Notes under the pieces: model-generated
What the model saw: only the letters and a program-made list of their open reading frames with translations
Database searches by the model: none
What the model was told of the DNA's origin: nothing
Made by a program: the position numbers and the translations under genes
Part shown: positions 6,256 through 8,147 of the stretch, one piece after another
Layout: each line of letters begins with the position of its first letter
Numbering within the stretch: the first letter of the stretch is position 1
Assembly: GCA_002693605.1 (NCBI GenBank)
Contig: NZQO01000017.1
Coordinates: 1 to 8,147 of the forward strand
DNA length: 8,147 bases
From: Flavobacteriaceae bacterium
GTDB taxonomy: Bacteria > Bacteroidota > Bacteroidia > Flavobacteriales > Flavobacteriaceae
Direction of reading: 5' to 3'

Positions 6256-7635
6256 ATGACCGAAACAAACCGCATAGAATACAAACGAGAACTGTCCGAT
6301 GGACTTGAAAAAGAGGTCATTGCTTTTTTGAACTATCGTGAAGGCGGCATTATCTATATCGGTATTGATAAGGAAGGGAACACTTACGGTCTGGCTGATG
6401 CGGATGGCGACCAATTGAAGATTAAGGATAGATTGAAGAACAATATCCGTCCTTCAGCTTTGGGTTTGTTTGATATTGTGAGTGAGGAACGAGATGGTAA
6501 AAACATCCTGAAAGTTATTGTGGCGAGCGGTCCTGAAAAACCCTATCATCTCAAAAAATATGGGATGAGTGAAAAGGGTTGTTTTATTCGCTTAGGTTCA
6601 GCAGCTGAACCGATGCCACAAAAAATGATTGACGAGCTCTTTGCCAAGCGCACCCGAAATTCCATCAGCAAAATTAAAGCGGGTCGTCAAGATTTAAGCT
6701 TTAGCCAGTTGAAAATCTACTACGAGGAATCGGGTCATACCCTTGGTAAAGCTTTTGCAAAGAACTTGGAACTATTGACCGAAAACGGCGCATTCAATTA
6801 TGCCGGCTATCTCTTGGCAGATAAGAATAACACTTCAATTAAAGTAGCCAAGTATTCGGGCAAAACCCGAACAGACTTGATAGAAAGCAACGAATATGGT
6901 CTCGAATGCTTAGTAAAAGCGACAAAACAAGTCATTGATAAAATTGCCGTAGAGAACCGAACCAACACAAAAATAACGGCCAAAGAAAGACAACAAGCCA
7001 GCCTTTGGAATCCCATCGCATTGCGCGAGGCCATCATCAATGCCTTTGTACATAATGATTATACCAATGAGATTACCCCAAAGTTTGAAATCTTTGCTGA
7101 TAGAATTGAAATCACATCGGCAGGCGGTCTTCCGGAAGGATTGAGCAAACAGGAATTTTTCGAGGGCTTTTCAGTTCCACGTAACAAAGAACTGATGCGG
7201 ATTTTTAAGGATTTGGAACTCGTGGAACAATTGGGTTCTGGCATCCCTCGTATTTTGGAACACTATGGCAAAGAGAGTTTTGGCTTTTCAGATAACTTCC
7301 TTAGAATGACTTTTAACGCTAAAGAAACTGCTGTTGAAGAAGGTGGTCAAATAGGTGGTCAAATAGGTGGTCTAATGGGTGGTCAAAAAGGTGGTGTAAT
7401 AGGTGGTGTAATAGGTGGTGTAATTGATGCGACTGAAGCTCTAACTAAAAGACAAAAAGAAGTTCTTAAACTTATTGCGGCTAATCCTTCCATAACCTAT
7501 AATGAAATAGCTGAAGCTTTGGGTATTAATGAATCTGCTGTTGGTAAGCATATTACAGCTATCAAAAATAAAGGCTTTTTAACGCGTCAAGGCGATACAC
7601 GAGGTTATTGGGAAATCAATCTCGATAAAAATTAA
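6256..7635 (+). CDS. AlbA_2 (Schlafen-like)/GHKL ATPase/winged-helix protein
   Basis: This 459-residue cytoplasmic protein has four parts. Residues 1-125 are an AlbA_2 domain, the Schlafen-type putative nucleic-acid-binding fold, with RIEYKREL at 6-13 and the typical EVIAFLNYREGGIIYIGID at 20-38. Residues 250-350 resemble the RecG C-terminal-like HATPase_c_4 domain: LREAIINAFVHNDY (256-269) is the N-box, SAGGLPEG (288-295) a glycine box, and EQLGSGIPRI (324-333) a second one. Residues 363-390 are seven GG-x-x tandem units. Residues 396-455 form a winged helix (RQKEVLKLIAANP, then EIAEALGINESAVGKHITAIKNKGF). Such proteins are usually annotated as ATP-binding or transcriptional regulators. Some AlbA_2 domains in Schlafen proteins cut tRNA, but no nuclease residues were confirmed here. 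The gene diverges from the PHP-ATPase gene, and a regulator of it, or a partner, is the best guess. It converges on the lipoprotein gene with 10 bases between the stops. Confidence 0.82.
   Translation: MTETNRIEYKRELSDGLEKEVIAFLNYREGGIIYIGIDKEGNTYGLADADGDQLKIKDRLKNNIRPSALGLFDIVSEERDGKNILKVIVASGPEKPYHLKKYGMSEKGCFIRLGSAAEPMPQKMIDELFAKRTRNSISKIKAGRQDLSFSQLKIYYEESGHTLGKAFAKNLELLTENGAFNYAGYLLADKNNTSIKVAKYSGKTRTDLIESNEYGLECLVKATKQVIDKIAVENRTNTKITAKERQQASLWNPIALREAIINAFVHNDYTNEITPKFEIFADRIEITSAGGLPEGLSKQEFFEGFSVPRNKELMRIFKDLELVEQLGSGIPRILEHYGKESFGFSDNFLRMTFNAKETAVEEGGQIGGQIGGLMGGQKGGVIGGVIGGVIDATEALTKRQKEVLKLIAANPSITYNEIAEALGINESAVGKHITAIKNKGFLTRQGDTRGYWEINLDKN
7342..7425 (+). repeat. Seven-copy 12-bp in-frame tandem repeat
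   Basis: There are seven 12-base units, each beginning GGTGGT. The first two are identical (GGTGGTCAAATA). The fifth and sixth are also identical (GGTGGTGTAATA), and the seventh differs from them by one base. They encode GGQI, GGQI, GGLM, GGQK, GGVI, GGVI and GGVI, the linker between the ATPase and winged-helix domains. Because the unit is four codons long, slippage or recombination would change linker length without breaking the frame. Recent duplication is visible in the identical neighbours. Confidence 0.95.
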
Positions 7636-7645
7636 GAAAAATCTT

Positions 7646-8008
7646 TTAAAAAGGCCCTTTTTCCCTCGGACCTTTACTGGTCACTTTCCATTGACCGTTT
7701 TCCTTAGTCAGTTTAAAAATGCCTGTTTTTCCATCATAGGTCGTGCTGTATTTTACCCAGGCAATTTCGCCATCAACAGCTTCGTCTAAAATTTCTACCT
7801 TGATATCTTTATCAGAATCTGGCATCATATTCTGTAAGGTAATCAAACTGGCATAGCCTTCAGAAGTGGTATGCTTTTTTAAAGCTGATTCATCTTTTGA
7901 GAAAAAGCTTGACGCAACAACTTTGGCAGTTTCAGAAGGGGATTTTGTTGTGCTTTCTGAACAAGAAAGGAACAACAATACAAGCGAGCAAATGACTAAT
8001 CTTTTCAT
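7646..8008 (-). CDS. Small lipoprotein, DUF4878-like
   Basis: This 120-residue secreted lipoprotein starts with MKR, a hydrophobic run (LVICSLVLLFL) and a lipobox FLSC, so Cys16 would be lipidated and the mature protein anchored to a membrane facing the periplasm or surface. No obvious Bacteroidota surface-export signal follows the cysteine. The mature part begins SPSETAKVVASSFF, continues with a helical stretch and ends in beta strands (KVEILDEAVDGEIAWVKYSTTYDG, then IFKLTKENGQWKVTSKG). This is the cone-like NTF2-type pattern of DUF4878 and related small lipoproteins, for which no reaction is known. The ATG is 7 bases after the stop of the upstream partial gene, so they probably form an operon. 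Its end meets the AlbA_2 gene tail to tail. The signal peptide and lipobox are clear; the family name is a resemblance only. Confidence 0.8.
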   Translation of the reverse strand: MKRLVICSLVLLFLSCSESTTKSPSETAKVVASSFFSKDESALKKHTTSEGYASLITLQNMMPDSDKDIKVEILDEAVDGEIAWVKYSTTYDGKTGIFKLTKENGQWKVTSKGPREKGPF

Positions 8009-8015
8009 AACAGTA

Positions 8016-8147
8016 TTAATTTGGGTTATTGATATATCTATGCGATAGTTTCATTTCTATGTTCCGTTCGCCATCTTTTTCATTCAATTCCAAAATTGCC
8101 CTACGGTCATCGGATAATGAAAATTTGGGCAACACATAAACAAATCG
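8016..8147 (-). CDS. 3' end of an unidentified gene (partial)
   Basis: An open frame enters from the right window edge and ends at a TAA at 8016-8018, leaving 43 codons. The visible peptide starts RFVYVLPKFSLSDDRRAILELN and ends SHRYINNPN. It has ordinary composition with charged turns and no stop, which supports real coding, as does the short 7-base gap to the lipoprotein gene on the same strand. I do not recognise the family from this fragment. The terminal Tyr-Ile-Asn-Asn-Pro-Asn looks like a natural C terminus. No membrane segment or known motif is visible. Confidence 0.6.
   Translation of the reverse strand, partial: RFVYVLPKFSLSDDRRAILELNEKDGERNIEMKLSHRYINNPN

Noticed and set aside
7648..7662. 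AAAAAGG-C-CCTTTTT palindrome near the convergent gene ends as a bidirectional terminator
   Set aside because: Its centre is one base, so the real stem would be about five A-T pairs with a GGCCC loop, and it lies inside the C-terminal codons of the lipoprotein gene. It is too weak to call a terminator.
7866..8048. 60-codon plus-strand frame opposite the lipoprotein gene
   Set aside because: It is antisense to a lipoprotein gene with a clear signal peptide and lipobox, and its own peptide shows no motif.
1..8147. CRISPR array, tRNA/rRNA genes, integrase or insertion sequence
   Set aside because: No regularly spaced repeats with unique spacers, no tRNA-like or rRNA-like sequence, and no recombinase or transposase motifs were seen on either strand.

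Overview
The window looks like part of a mobile, conjugation-dependent element from a Bacteroidota bacterium, probably a flavobacterium. The evidence is a mobilization gene set typical of that phylum (a BfmA/BtgA-type DNA-binding protein, a BfmB-type relaxase and a membrane-anchored coupling ATPase), A/T-rich leaders without clear Shine-Dalgarno sequences, a TAnnTTTG-type -7 box, and a short Bacteroidota-style lipoprotein gene. The assignment rests on family resemblance and signals read by eye, with no database search.

Layout, left to right: (1) positions 1-209 are a non-coding leader with several strong inverted repeats and an 11-bp direct repeat, and are the best candidate for the transfer origin and/or the mob operon control region. 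(2) Positions 210-3217 hold three tightly packed plus-strand genes: relaxosome accessory protein, HUH relaxase, and VirD4/TraG-like coupling protein. (3) Positions 3219-6074 hold one large minus-strand gene for a 951-residue PHP-domain plus SMC/ABC-type ATPase of the TrlF kind, ending tail to tail with the coupling-protein gene with one base between stops. (4) Positions 6075-6255 are a divergent control region with a perfect -7 box for the large gene and three TGTTAA repeats beside it. (5) Positions 6256-7635 hold a plus-strand gene for a multidomain protein: Schlafen-type AlbA_2 domain, RecG-C-terminal-like GHKL ATPase domain, a seven-unit Gly-Gly tandem repeat, and a winged helix. (6) Positions 7646-8147 are a minus-strand pair: a small lipoprotein gene preceded by the 3' end of an unidentified gene cut by the window edge.

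The first three genes would work together: the accessory protein and relaxase nick the transfer origin, and the coupling protein brings the complex to a conjugation channel encoded elsewhere. The window shows no channel genes, so the element (or this part of it) needs transfer machinery from outside. The divergent pair 3219-7635 looks like cargo. The PHP-ABC protein has the architecture of known or proposed phage-defence proteins, and its winged-helix neighbour is a plausible regulator or partner. That pair, with unusual substitutions at PHP metal-ligand positions, is the most interesting part of the window; its function is inferred, not shown.
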